Source: Luteolibacter flavescens (GTDB lineage: Bacteria > Verrucomicrobiota > Verrucomicrobiia > Verrucomicrobiales > Akkermansiaceae). Taken from it: a stretch of DNA of 64,000 bases. Position numbers and translations under genes: made by a program. The stretch spans positions 1-64,000 of the forward strand of contig NZ_JAPDDS010000003.1 of NCBI RefSeq assembly GCF_025950085.1, given 5' to 3'. The notes under the pieces were generated by a model. It saw nothing but the letters and a program-made list of their open reading frames with translations, ran no database searches and had not been told where the DNA came from. This document shows, one piece after another, positions 27,749-35,729 of the stretch. How positions within the stretch are numbered: the first letter of the stretch is position 1; every line of letters starts with the position of its first letter.

Positions 27749-27826
27749 GATTTCCCGGAGCGCGGATCGCATTACGCGTTCGCGTAGGTTGCATAGGGTT
27801 TCTTGATTTTCCGGAGCGATGATCGC
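27749..27826. promoter_or_regulatory. direct repeats and palindrome upstream of exported-protein operon
   Basis: Two 22-base direct repeats, GATTTCCCGGAGCGC... (27749-27770) and GATTTTCCGGAGCGA... (27805-27826), match at 19 of 22 positions and are 56 bases apart start to start. Between them is a perfect dyad TACGCG-TT-CGCGTA (27773-27786). The block ends 84 bases before the first gene of the exported-protein operon and looks like a binding-site cluster for a regulator. Confidence 0.45.
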
Positions 27827-27910
27827 TAGATCGCGCCGTCAGCTCCCCCGCTGACGAACTCACCCCCTCTCGGCTCCCCGGCCGTAGCTGTTACACCCCC
27901 ACCCCCCGAA

Positions 27911-28624
27911 ATGAAGTTCCCCCTGCCTCTTGGCGGCAGGTGCCTTGCCTTCGGCATCCTTGCATGCTCGTCGTTGCTTGGCATCTCCTCGGCTGCCGAT
28001 CTTGATGTCCCGCGTGGTTCCCTCACGGTTGATCGTGACATGGTCCGTGCCGGCGTGAAGTCCCAGCTCGCCTGGGAAATCGAATACCCCGCGCCGGTCA
28101 CCAGCGTGGTGGAGATCATCCCTCCGAACATCATCAAGCCGAAGAAGGACCTCAAGCTGAAGGTCCGCGTGCTGGGTGCCTCGTTCCAGGAGACCATCAC
28201 GAAGTTCCTGCCCGTCGAAGTGATGTGGAGCAAGAACAGCGCCTCGTGGTCCCGCATCTACTACGGTCTCCAGACCAACGTGCTGCCCGCCATCCCGGTG
28301 CTGCAGACGAACGTGAAGAAGGGCGACACGATCAACATCGGCGGACGCGGCTGGCGCGACGGCGCATGGCTGCCCTTCTACAACACGTCGCAGTCCACGA
28401 AGAACCTGATCATGCTGAAGAACGGCGACCGCGTCCCCACGACGGTGCCGGCTCTCAACGGCAGCTCCATCGAAAGCTTCCTCAAGCCCTACATGGATAC
28501 CGTGACCAAGACCGTGAAGATCGGTGACCGCGACCTGATCCTGCTCATGGAGCTGGGCCAGACGAACCCCGCCAATTCCGGCTTCGACCTCCAGGACCTC
28601 GTGGTGCTGGTGACCTTCGAATAA
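27911..28624 (+). CDS. exported protein of unknown function (operon gene 1)
   Basis: A 237-residue protein with a signal peptide (MKFPLPLGGRCLAFGILACSSLLGISSA). The mature part is predicted beta-rich, beginning DLDVPRGSLTVDRDMVRAG, with a conserved-looking INIGGRGWRDGAWLPFYNTSQSTKNLIML in the middle. No known domain recognised. It starts a three-gene operon of exported proteins with gaps of 24 bases and then a 4-base overlap, suggesting that the products work together in the periplasm or at the surface. Confidence 0.8.
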   Translation: MKFPLPLGGRCLAFGILACSSLLGISSAADLDVPRGSLTVDRDMVRAGVKSQLAWEIEYPAPVTSVVEIIPPNIIKPKKDLKLKVRVLGASFQETITKFLPVEVMWSKNSASWSRIYYGLQTNVLPAIPVLQTNVKKGDTINIGGRGWRDGAWLPFYNTSQSTKNLIMLKNGDRVPTTVPALNGSSIESFLKPYMDTVTKTVKIGDRDLILLMELGQTNPANSGFDLQDLVVLVTFE

Positions 28625-28648
28625 ACCATTCTCCCCGCATCTCCCCAG

Positions 28649-29161
28649 ATGAAATCCACCCTGATCCTGTTGGCACTCGCCAGCGTCGCGGCCGCCGCTC
28701 CCCGCATGACGGACCGCGTCACGCCGGAAGAGATCCTGGCACGTCAGAAGCCATCTCCCCTGTCTGCCATTCCCCAACCGGCAGCCCCGGACGAGGCGCC
28801 GGTGGTGCGCCCGGGAGAACAGTCGCTGATCAAGAAATCGGAAGTGTTGAGCGACGGCACCCACTGGACCATCGTCCCAAAGGGTGCCGTCCTCCACACC
28901 CCGCCGGCCTTCGCCGCAAAGGTGGGAGCCAAGCCGATCGGCACGCTGCTTTCGTGGTCTGAATTCCTCACTGCCAACCGCGCTTGGCTCAACACCGAGG
29001 AAGTCAGCTTCGACAACGCTGCCGGGAAGACCGCGCTGCCGCCGGCCAAGCAGGAGAACTGGCAGAAGCAGGCCAAGGTCGTCGTGGCCGTCCACCTGGG
29101 CGGACCGATCTCCGTGCGCCCCCAGCCGCAACCTGAAGCCCCCGTCGCCGCCACCCGATGA
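28649..29161 (+). CDS. exported protein of unknown function (operon gene 2)
   Basis: A 170-residue protein with a signal peptide (MKSTLILLALASVAAAA). The mature chain contains a Pro-rich linker and a small folded segment around WTIVPKGAVLHTPPAFAAKVG and LLSWSEFLTANRAWLNTEEVSFD, ending in a Pro-rich tail. No family recognised. Its last four bases ATGA contain the start codon of the next gene, indicating translational coupling. Confidence 0.78.
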   Translation: MKSTLILLALASVAAAAPRMTDRVTPEEILARQKPSPLSAIPQPAAPDEAPVVRPGEQSLIKKSEVLSDGTHWTIVPKGAVLHTPPAFAAKVGAKPIGTLLSWSEFLTANRAWLNTEEVSFDNAAGKTALPPAKQENWQKQAKVVVAVHLGGPISVRPQPQPEAPVAATR

Positions 29162-30177
29162 AAGCGACACTTTTCTCCGCACTCCTCCTCTGCGCGCAGG
29201 CATTTGGCGCGGGAGAAGGATACACGAACTTCATCAGCCAGATCCAGCAGGACACTGGCGTGGTGTGGAACATGCCGGTGGTGCCGCAAGGCAACTCCCC
29301 TTCCGCACTCGTGCTCGAGGGCAAGGGCTCGCTCTTCCAGCTCTGGACCATCCAGCAGGCGAGCGCGACCGACTACCTGCTCGATCAAAAGCTGGTGGGT
29401 GCCTACATGCCCGCCGCCACCATCTCCATCAAGACGGCGGACCCCTACACGAAGGTCCCGCGCACCCGCGCCGACCAGCCCTTCACGGTGAACTACGAGG
29501 TCTCGAAGCTGCTCAGCGGCGCGAACCTGCCGGTGGCTTCCACACGGGTCCTGCTGGAGCACCATACCGCGAGCTACGCGGCCGGCCAGAGCTCGATACC
29601 GCTCACCACGGCCATCTCCGGCAAGCCGCTCACGAGCGCCTACATCTCGACGAATGGCCCGGGCGTCCTGAGCTTCCCCGTGACGAACCTGAAGGCCACC
29701 GACCCGACGAAGGCGACCGGAGAAGAGCACTTCGTGATCCACGCGCTGAGCGACGGCACCATCACCCAGTCCCAGATCGCGAATGCCTACGTGCAGATCT
29801 GGCCCGTGGCCTCCGGCACCATCGCCGGCGTCAAGGAAGGCGAGCGCATCCGCTACAATGCCCCACCGCTCACCCTCACCCTGAAGGATCTCTATCCCGA
29901 CAGCTACACCTGGCTGCAGGTCTACCCCGGCCCGCCGAAGCTGAATACGGAAGGCGTGACCGTGCAGGGCTCCCAGCTCGTCATCGACCAGGACAAGTCC
30001 CACAGCGACATCCTCTCGGTCTCGAATTACGACACCGTTTTCCCCCAAGACGGCACCTACACGATGGAGCTCCTCACCCAGACTCCATTCGGCATCGACC
30101 GCCTCAGCTACGTGAGCGTCGAGGTCGATCGCAAGCTCGAGATCCGCGCCCAGATGGGCGAGATCAGCAGCCAGTAA
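29158..30177 (+). CDS. exported protein of unknown function (operon gene 3)
   Basis: A 339-residue protein with a signal peptide (MKATLFSALLLCAQAFGA). The mature chain is predicted to be beta-strand rich, with segments such as VVPQGNSPSALVLEGKGSLFQLWTIQ and FTVNYEVSKLLSGANLPVAS. No catalytic motif or known domain is seen. Translationally coupled to the preceding gene. A G-quadruplex-type sequence and a strong terminator lie just downstream, marking the operon end. Confidence 0.8.
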   Translation: MKATLFSALLLCAQAFGAGEGYTNFISQIQQDTGVVWNMPVVPQGNSPSALVLEGKGSLFQLWTIQQASATDYLLDQKLVGAYMPAATISIKTADPYTKVPRTRADQPFTVNYEVSKLLSGANLPVASTRVLLEHHTASYAAGQSSIPLTTAISGKPLTSAYISTNGPGVLSFPVTNLKATDPTKATGEEHFVIHALSDGTITQSQIANAYVQIWPVASGTIAGVKEGERIRYNAPPLTLTLKDLYPDSYTWLQVYPGPPKLNTEGVTVQGSQLVIDQDKSHSDILSVSNYDTVFPQDGTYTMELLTQTPFGIDRLSYVSVEVDRKLEIRAQMGEISSQ

Positions 30178-30232
30178 AGAAAGATTTAAAGAGGCCTGTT
30201 CACCCTCTTTCACCCAGCCCCCGGACAAAACA

Positions 30233-30264
30233 CCCCCCATATCCCCCCGTCCCCCCGTCCCCCC
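30233..30264 (-). repeat. four-run G6 motif (potential G-quadruplex)
   Basis: Four C6 runs on the forward strand (30233-30238, 30243-30248, 30251-30256, 30259-30264) give four G6 runs on the reverse strand with loops of 4, 2 and 2 bases. This fits the canonical G-quadruplex pattern. It lies between an operon stop and its terminator. Confidence 0.7.
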
Positions 30265-30275
30265 GACGAAACCGG

Positions 30276-30352
30276 ACCGGCCGGCGATGACCCGGAGGAC
30301 ACCTTACTCCCCCCAAGGTGCCCACCCCATCGCCCGGCCGGTGCCGCTTTTT
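30276..30352 (+). terminator. compound terminator of exported-protein operon
   Basis: An outer stem of 14 pairs with one bulged base (30276-30289 with 30328-30342) encloses an inner hairpin CACCTT/AAGGTG (30300-30305 with 30315-30320). A TTTTT run follows at 30348-30352. Unusually large for an intrinsic terminator. Confidence 0.65.
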
Positions 30353-30368
30353 CCAGGAAGGGCTCCGG

Positions 30369-31619
30369 TCAAAGCTGCCACCCGGGCAGCGTCTCCGACA
30401 AGATGCCGGTGATCCGCTTCCGCTCGGTTTCCCCCAGCCAGCCGAAAGCGGGATCCTCGCCCGCGAGGACCGACTTCATTTTCACGATCACCGCCGACTT
30501 CACCCGTGGAGGCAGATCGCGGAAGGCATCGGAATAGACCATGTAGGAGCAGCGGTTCTTGAAGACCCTGCTGTAGAGCTGGAAGTCCACCAGCGAGTCC
30601 CCGTTTTTTGCCCGGGGGAAGCGCCCTTCGAACATCTTCTGGAAGGCCTCGCCGCCCGCGATGCCCTCGCCGGGATCGGCCTCGTCCTTGAAGAAGAGGT
30701 GCGCCGCGATCTTCTCCGCGGCACCATCCGCCACCCGACCAGCGCTGCCCGCATCCGGGTCCGACTGCGAATCAAAGGCGCGGCTGAGGAAATGTGCCCG
30801 CCGGTACTGGAGCGTGGCCGCGGTCAGCAGGTTGTGCATGCGGCACTGGTGCTCCAGCACCATGAGGGCGACGATGTCGCTCGTCGCTTGCGGGTACTTC
30901 GCAGCGTCGATGAGGCCGGAGAGATCCGCCAGATCGCTTGCCCGCGGGGCCCCGTCGCCGCCTTTCACATAGGTGCGGTTTCCCAGGTGGGGCAGCGAAC
31001 TCCGACCCGTGACGTAGTAGCCTCCCCAGCGCTCGGCGAGCGGCGTATCGTGATTCACGTGGCTGGTCCCCATTGGCAGGATGGGATGACCGTCCACATC
31101 GGGAAAGACCGAGCGCACCTGCAGGCCGGGCACGCCCTCCGTCCGGGTGGTGCCGTGGCAGGAGAGGCAATTCGACAGATCCCGCTGGATCTTCATGCCC
31201 TGCTCCGCCGCGGTGTCGATGGTGTAGAAGACCGGACCCAGCACCGGATCCTGCACCACGGCCTCCACCACCCCACCGGGCACGTAGCCGACGTAGGCAT
31301 TCTCGGAGAAATACAGCGCCCGCGGGTTCTTCGGGTGGATCAGCGGGTTCTGGTGGCTCGTTTTCGAGAATACCATCATCTGCGACTCCTCCGGCACCTT
31401 CAGCTCGCGCAGCACGAATTTCAGCCGCTCCAGCGGCGTGGTGCCCTCGATCCTCCGCGCGCCGGATTCCAGGTCCGCGGCCAGTTTCGCGAGGGAATCC
31501 TCCGCTTTCGTGTCCGAATACCGGATAGGCGGCAGATCCCAGAAATCCGCCTCCGCCAGCGCGCCTTGCGCCAGTGCCAGCAGCAGCAGGAAAGATCTCA
31601 CGGCCCGGCTTAACGGCAT
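30369..31619 (-). CDS. exported monohaem c-type cytochrome-like protein
   Basis: A 416-residue protein with a signal peptide (hydrophobic LLLLALAQGALA, residues 11-22). One c-type haem site CLSCH is at residues 151-155; a Met or His elsewhere would be the second axial ligand (HVNHDT and MLEHQCRMHNLL are candidates). The rest is not a standard cytochrome fold I recognise, though large proteins of this kind occur in Verrucomicrobia and Planctomycetes. Function unknown; periplasmic electron transfer or peroxidase-like chemistry is inference. The 101 bases before its start hold promoters shared with the divergent ABC-F gene. Confidence 0.78.
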   Translation of the reverse strand: MPLSRAVRSFLLLLALAQGALAEADFWDLPPIRYSDTKAEDSLAKLAADLESGARRIEGTTPLERLKFVLRELKVPEESQMMVFSKTSHQNPLIHPKNPRALYFSENAYVGYVPGGVVEAVVQDPVLGPVFYTIDTAAEQGMKIQRDLSNCLSCHGTTRTEGVPGLQVRSVFPDVDGHPILPMGTSHVNHDTPLAERWGGYYVTGRSSLPHLGNRTYVKGGDGAPRASDLADLSGLIDAAKYPQATSDIVALMVLEHQCRMHNLLTAATLQYRRAHFLSRAFDSQSDPDAGSAGRVADGAAEKIAAHLFFKDEADPGEGIAGGEAFQKMFEGRFPRAKNGDSLVDFQLYSRVFKNRCSYMVYSDAFRDLPPRVKSAVIVKMKSVLAGEDPAFGWLGETERKRITGILSETLPGWQL

Positions 31620-31720
31620 CCCGGCCCGTTTTCTATCCCAAATCGCCCCGAGCGAGGCCGCATCGCCTCACCCCTTACCTTGACCCCGCGGCGCTGTCCC
31701 GCAAGTCTCCGCCCCGCAGC

Positions 31721-33700
31721 ATGCTCTCCGTCCACAATCTCCGCGTCGAATATGGCGCCCGTGTCCTTTTCTCGGACCTCACCTTCTCGATCCTGCCGAA
31801 GGAGCGCATCGCCTTCGCCGGCCACAACGGCGCGGGCAAGTCCACGCTCATGAAGGCGATCGCCGGCATCGTGGAAGTCTCCGGCGGCAAGGTCGTGGTC
31901 CCGCGCGGTACCCGCGTGGGCTACCTGCCCCAGGAAGGCATCCACGTGAAGGGCATCACGCTGTGGGACGAGACGATGAGCGCCTTCGGCGAAACGATCG
32001 CCATGCAGGAGAAGATCGACCGTCTCTCGGCAGAGCTGGAGAAGCTCGATCCCCGCTCGTCGCCCTACGGCGAGTTGCTGGAAGAAATCGGCGAGCTGGA
32101 ACTCCAGCTCGACTCGGTGGACCCGTCCCGCATGAAGCCGAAGGTGGAGTCCGTGCTCCAGGGACTCGGCTTCTCCCGCGCGGACTTTGATCGCGATTGC
32201 GGTCACTTCTCCGGCGGCTGGCAGATGCGCATCGCGATGGCGAAGCTCTTCCTGCAGGAGCCGGAAGTGCTGCTGCTGGACGAACCGACGAACCACCTGG
32301 ACATCGGCACCCAGCGCTGGGTGGAGCAATACCTCTTCGCCTACCCCGGCGCGATCATCCTGATTTCCCACGACCTTGCCCTGCTCGACGCGCTCTGCAC
32401 GCGCACGCTGGCCTTCCACCACGGCCGCTGCGAGGAGTACTCGGGCAACTACTCCTACTACAAGACGGAGTCGGTGCTGCGGAAGGAGATCCAGCTCAAG
32501 CAATACACCGCGCAGCAGCGGGAGATCGCCGATATCCAGCGCTTCATCGACCGCTTCCGCGCGTCCGCGAACAAGGCGACGCTGGTGCAGTCGCGCATCA
32601 AGATGCTGGAGAAGATCGAGCGCATCCCCGCGCCGGAAGCCGAGGACGCGGTGATGAACTTCAAGTTCCCGCCGCCGCCGAACAGCGGCAATCTCACGGC
32701 CAAGCTGGAGAAGGTCTCCAAGGCCTACGGCTCGCTGCAGGTCTTCAAGAACTTCGACTTCGAGGTGAACCGCGGTGAACGCATCGCCATCGTGGGACCG
32801 AACGGGGCGGGCAAGTCCACCTTCTGCCGCATCATCACCGGCCAGGAGCAGCCGGACAATGGTGAGCACACCTTTGGCATGCGGGTGGCGACCTCGTTCT
32901 TCTCGCAAAACCACGCCGACGAACTCGACCCCACCAAGACGGTGCTCGAAACGGTCGAGGAAGCCGCGTCCCGGGAGTCGGCGCCGTATTGCCGGAATCT
33001 GCTGGGCTGCTTCCTTTTCCGCGGCGACGACGTCTTCAAGAAGATCGGCGTGCTTTCCGGCGGCGAGCGTTCGCGCGTCGCGCTTACCCGCATGCTGGTG
33101 GCCCCGGCGAACTTCCTGATCTTGGACGAGCCGACGAACCACCTGGACATGCAGTCGCAGGACGTGCTCCAGCGCGCGCTGGCGGACTACGCCGGCACGG
33201 TGATGATCGTCTCGCACAACCGCGCCTTCATGGACCCCGTGGTTCACAAGACGCTGGAATTCCGTCCCGGCGAAGACCCGCGCCTCTTCCAGGGCAACAT
33301 CACCTACTATCTGGAAAAGACCGCCGACGAGAAGTCCGGCCCGTCCCTCTCCAGCCGCTCCACCACGACCGACACCAAGCCTGCCGCAGGGCAACCTGCC
33401 GCGACGCTTTCCCGCAAGGACCAGAAGCGCATCGAGGCCGAGCAGCGCCAGCTCCGCAACCAGGTGCTGAAGCCGCTGGAGGAAGAACTCGCCGTGCTGG
33501 AGAAGCGCATCGCCGACCTGGAAGTCGCACAGACGAATGCCACGGCAGACCTTTCCAAGCCGGAAGTGGTGGCGTCCCCCGCAAAATTCCGTCTGGTAAG
33601 CAACACCATCGAGCAAGTGACCACGAAGCTCGAAGCATCCATCTCGCGATGGGAAGCGCTGACCGAGGAAATCGAAGCGGTGAAGGCGAAGCTGGTCTGA
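31721..33700 (+). CDS. ABC-F family ATPase
   Basis: A 659-residue protein with two ABC ATPase domains and no membrane segment. Walker A motifs are GHNGAGKST and GPNGAGKST; signature motifs FSGGWQMRIAMAKLF and LSGGERSRVALTRML; Walker B with DEPTNHLD twice. The linker between domains is followed by a second cassette and then a C-terminal coiled coil (about 570-655), as in YheS/Uup-type members. ABC-F proteins act on ribosomes to relieve stalled translation. The ATG at 31721 starts directly at the first beta strand; the longer frame adds 49 codons without support. Confidence 0.93.
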   Translation: MLSVHNLRVEYGARVLFSDLTFSILPKERIAFAGHNGAGKSTLMKAIAGIVEVSGGKVVVPRGTRVGYLPQEGIHVKGITLWDETMSAFGETIAMQEKIDRLSAELEKLDPRSSPYGELLEEIGELELQLDSVDPSRMKPKVESVLQGLGFSRADFDRDCGHFSGGWQMRIAMAKLFLQEPEVLLLDEPTNHLDIGTQRWVEQYLFAYPGAIILISHDLALLDALCTRTLAFHHGRCEEYSGNYSYYKTESVLRKEIQLKQYTAQQREIADIQRFIDRFRASANKATLVQSRIKMLEKIERIPAPEAEDAVMNFKFPPPPNSGNLTAKLEKVSKAYGSLQVFKNFDFEVNRGERIAIVGPNGAGKSTFCRIITGQEQPDNGEHTFGMRVATSFFSQNHADELDPTKTVLETVEEAASRESAPYCRNLLGCFLFRGDDVFKKIGVLSGGERSRVALTRMLVAPANFLILDEPTNHLDMQSQDVLQRALADYAGTVMIVSHNRAFMDPVVHKTLEFRPGEDPRLFQGNITYYLEKTADEKSGPSLSSRSTTTDTKPAAGQPAATLSRKDQKRIEAEQRQLRNQVLKPLEEELAVLEKRIADLEVAQTNATADLSKPEVVASPAKFRLVSNTIEQVTTKLEASISRWEALTEEIEAVKAKLV

Positions 33701-33712
33701 CCCGGCTTTGCC

Positions 33713-34189
33713 TCACTCCATGGGCGGGATTTCGAGCGACACCTGTTCGATTCCCGCTTCTTTGCATTGTTTCAAAATCTCCTCCAGCAATTGGTAAGGA
33801 GCACCCTCCTCGCTGCTTATCACGATTCCCTCCGTGGATAGCTTTGCGAGCTCAGACTTCAGGGTCGAGGCGTCCACCACCCGTCCATTATAGTTGATGG
33901 TTCCAGAGCCATCGACGTGGATCTTTATTTCCTGCGACAGCGGCTCTGCGACTTCTGGCGTGGAAGGAGCAGCGTGATAGCGATCAAGTTCGGCCTCGGT
34001 GATTCTGATATTGTCCCTCATAGAGAAAATGGTTCTCCCCGACCAGAATATCCCCAGGCACGTCAGAACTCCGATAACAGCAACAATCGATTTGGTCGTC
34101 CGTGCTGCGACCGGGATTGATCTCCAGACGAAGACAATCATGGCTCCCCATATCAACGAGAGGAGCAGAGGAATTCCGATGGTTACCAT
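33713..34189 (-). CDS. ExbD/TolR-like membrane protein with two N-terminal spans
   Basis: A 158-residue protein. Two predicted membrane helices (about residues 5-22 and 33-50) precede a segment rich in charged residues. The C-terminal 75 residues (IKIHVDGSGTINYNGRVVDA onward to the end) resemble the periplasmic domain of ExbD/TolR. Standard ExbD has one span with a conserved Asp; here no Asp is seen within either span and no ExbB/TolQ gene is adjacent. The sequence is more A/T-rich than its neighbours. It converges on the ABC-F gene with a 12-base gap. Confidence 0.6.
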   Translation of the reverse strand: MVTIGIPLLLSLIWGAMIVFVWRSIPVAARTTKSIVAVIGVLTCLGIFWSGRTIFSMRDNIRITEAELDRYHAAPSTPEVAEPLSQEIKIHVDGSGTINYNGRVVDASTLKSELAKLSTEGIVISSEEGAPYQLLEEILKQCKEAGIEQVSLEIPPME

Positions 34190-34308
34190 GGGATGAATGG
34201 TTCCAAAAACATTGCGCGATGACCTCGCGACAAGCCTGTATTGTGATATTTGCCGACAAGTTTCCCTCTTCCCTTCCCGGCCAACCGTGCTTGTTTCCTA
34301 ACAAGCCC

Positions 34309-35715
34309 ATGAAATTGAAATTCTGCGGTGCCGCGGGCACCACCACCGGTTCGCAGCATTTGCTGGAGGTCAATGGCACCCGCATCCTGCTCGATTGCGG
34401 ACTCTATCAGGGACGCCGCGAGGATAGCTACGAGGTGAACTGCAAGTTCCCGCACTTCGATCCGAAGGAGATCGACCTCGTCATCCTCTCCCACGCGCAC
34501 ATCGACCACAGCGGCAATCTGCCGAACCTCTGCAAGCAGGGCTTCAGCGGGAACATCCACACCACCTTCGCCACGCGCGATCTCTGCCAGATCATGCTGG
34601 CGGACAGCGCACACATCCAGGAGCAGGATACCGAGTGGCTGAACAAGGACCGCCAGAAAGACGGCCTTCCCCCGGTGGAGCCGCTGTATGTGAAGGAGGA
34701 TGCGGAGCGCTGCCTGCGCCAGTTCGTGACGCTGGGCTACGAGCGGCCCATGCCGGTCGCCGATGGGATCACGGTCACCTTCTACGATGCCGGGCACATC
34801 CTCGGCGCGGCGCAGGTGCTGCTGGAGGTCATCGACAAGGAGGACGGAGGAAAGAAGAAGCGCTTCCTTTTCTCCGGGGACATCGGTCGCGGTGGCAATG
34901 AGATCCTGCGCGATCCCGCCGTGGTTCGCGACGTGGACTTCGTCCTCATGGAGAGCACCTACGGCGGTCGCGAGCACGAGCTTCCCACGGGAGCCACGGA
35001 TGAATTCGGCGATATCCTCGCGGCGGCATTGAAGCGTGGTGGCAAAGTGATGATCCCGGCCTTCGCAGTGGAGCGCACCCAGCAGCTCCTCTACATCCTT
35101 AACCAGCTCTTCCACTCGGGAAAGCTGGCCTCCGTTCCGGTCTATGTGGACAGCCCGCTGGCGGTGAATGCCACCGAGGTCTTCCGCATCCACCCGGAGT
35201 GCTTCAATGACACGGTGTATCGCTTCCTCTTCGACGAGCGAGATCCCTTCCTCTTCGACGGGCTGCAGCTCATCCGCTCGGTGAATGACTCGAAAAAGCT
35301 GAACGACTCCAGCAACGGAGCCTGCATCATCATCTCCGCCTCCGGCATGTGCGAGGCAGGCCGCATCCGCCACCACCTGAAGAATGGGCTGGATGATCCG
35401 CGGAATACTGTGCTCTTCGTCGGCTACTGCGCGGACAATACGCTGGGCCGCGCGATCCGCGACGGTCGCCCGGTGGTGAATATCTTCGGCAAGCCGGTGA
35501 AGGTCCGCGCCACGATCGAGGCCATCGATTCCTTCTCCGGCCATGCCGATCACTCGGAATTGCTCGATTGGTTCCACCGCATGACCGGGCCGAAGACGAA
35601 CGTGTGGCTGGTCCACGGCGAACCACAGCGGGCGAACTCACTGCGCGATGCGCTGACGAGCCAGCACGACGGAGCCGTGGACGTGGCCGTGCTGGGCGAG
35701 GAGGTCGAGATCTGA
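34309..35715 (+). CDS. metallo-beta-lactamase/beta-CASP family ribonuclease
   Basis: A 468-residue protein of the CPSF73-like (bacterial beta-CASP) family. Zinc ligands lie in SHAHIDHSG (HxHxDH, residues 62-67), DAGHILGAAQ and FSGDIGR; beta-CASP motifs include PAFAVERTQQLLYIL and SASGMCEAGRIRHHL; the C-terminal HADHSE fits motif C. Such proteins are RNA endo/exonucleases. The ATG at 34309 is chosen because the MBL fold starts there; the upstream 69 codons overlap the divergent ExbD-like gene. Confidence 0.92.
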   Translation: MKLKFCGAAGTTTGSQHLLEVNGTRILLDCGLYQGRREDSYEVNCKFPHFDPKEIDLVILSHAHIDHSGNLPNLCKQGFSGNIHTTFATRDLCQIMLADSAHIQEQDTEWLNKDRQKDGLPPVEPLYVKEDAERCLRQFVTLGYERPMPVADGITVTFYDAGHILGAAQVLLEVIDKEDGGKKKRFLFSGDIGRGGNEILRDPAVVRDVDFVLMESTYGGREHELPTGATDEFGDILAAALKRGGKVMIPAFAVERTQQLLYILNQLFHSGKLASVPVYVDSPLAVNATEVFRIHPECFNDTVYRFLFDERDPFLFDGLQLIRSVNDSKKLNDSSNGACIIISASGMCEAGRIRHHLKNGLDDPRNTVLFVGYCADNTLGRAIRDGRPVVNIFGKPVKVRATIEAIDSFSGHADHSELLDWFHRMTGPKTNVWLVHGEPQRANSLRDALTSQHDGAVDVAVLGEEVEI

Positions 35716-35729
35716 CCCCTCGTCTTTTC

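Noticed and set aside
31610-33616. A 668-codon reverse-strand frame
   Set aside because: It is the antisense shadow of the ABC-F gene, whose motifs are complete in the forward frame. Composition is rich in His/Arg/Gly as expected for a shadow.
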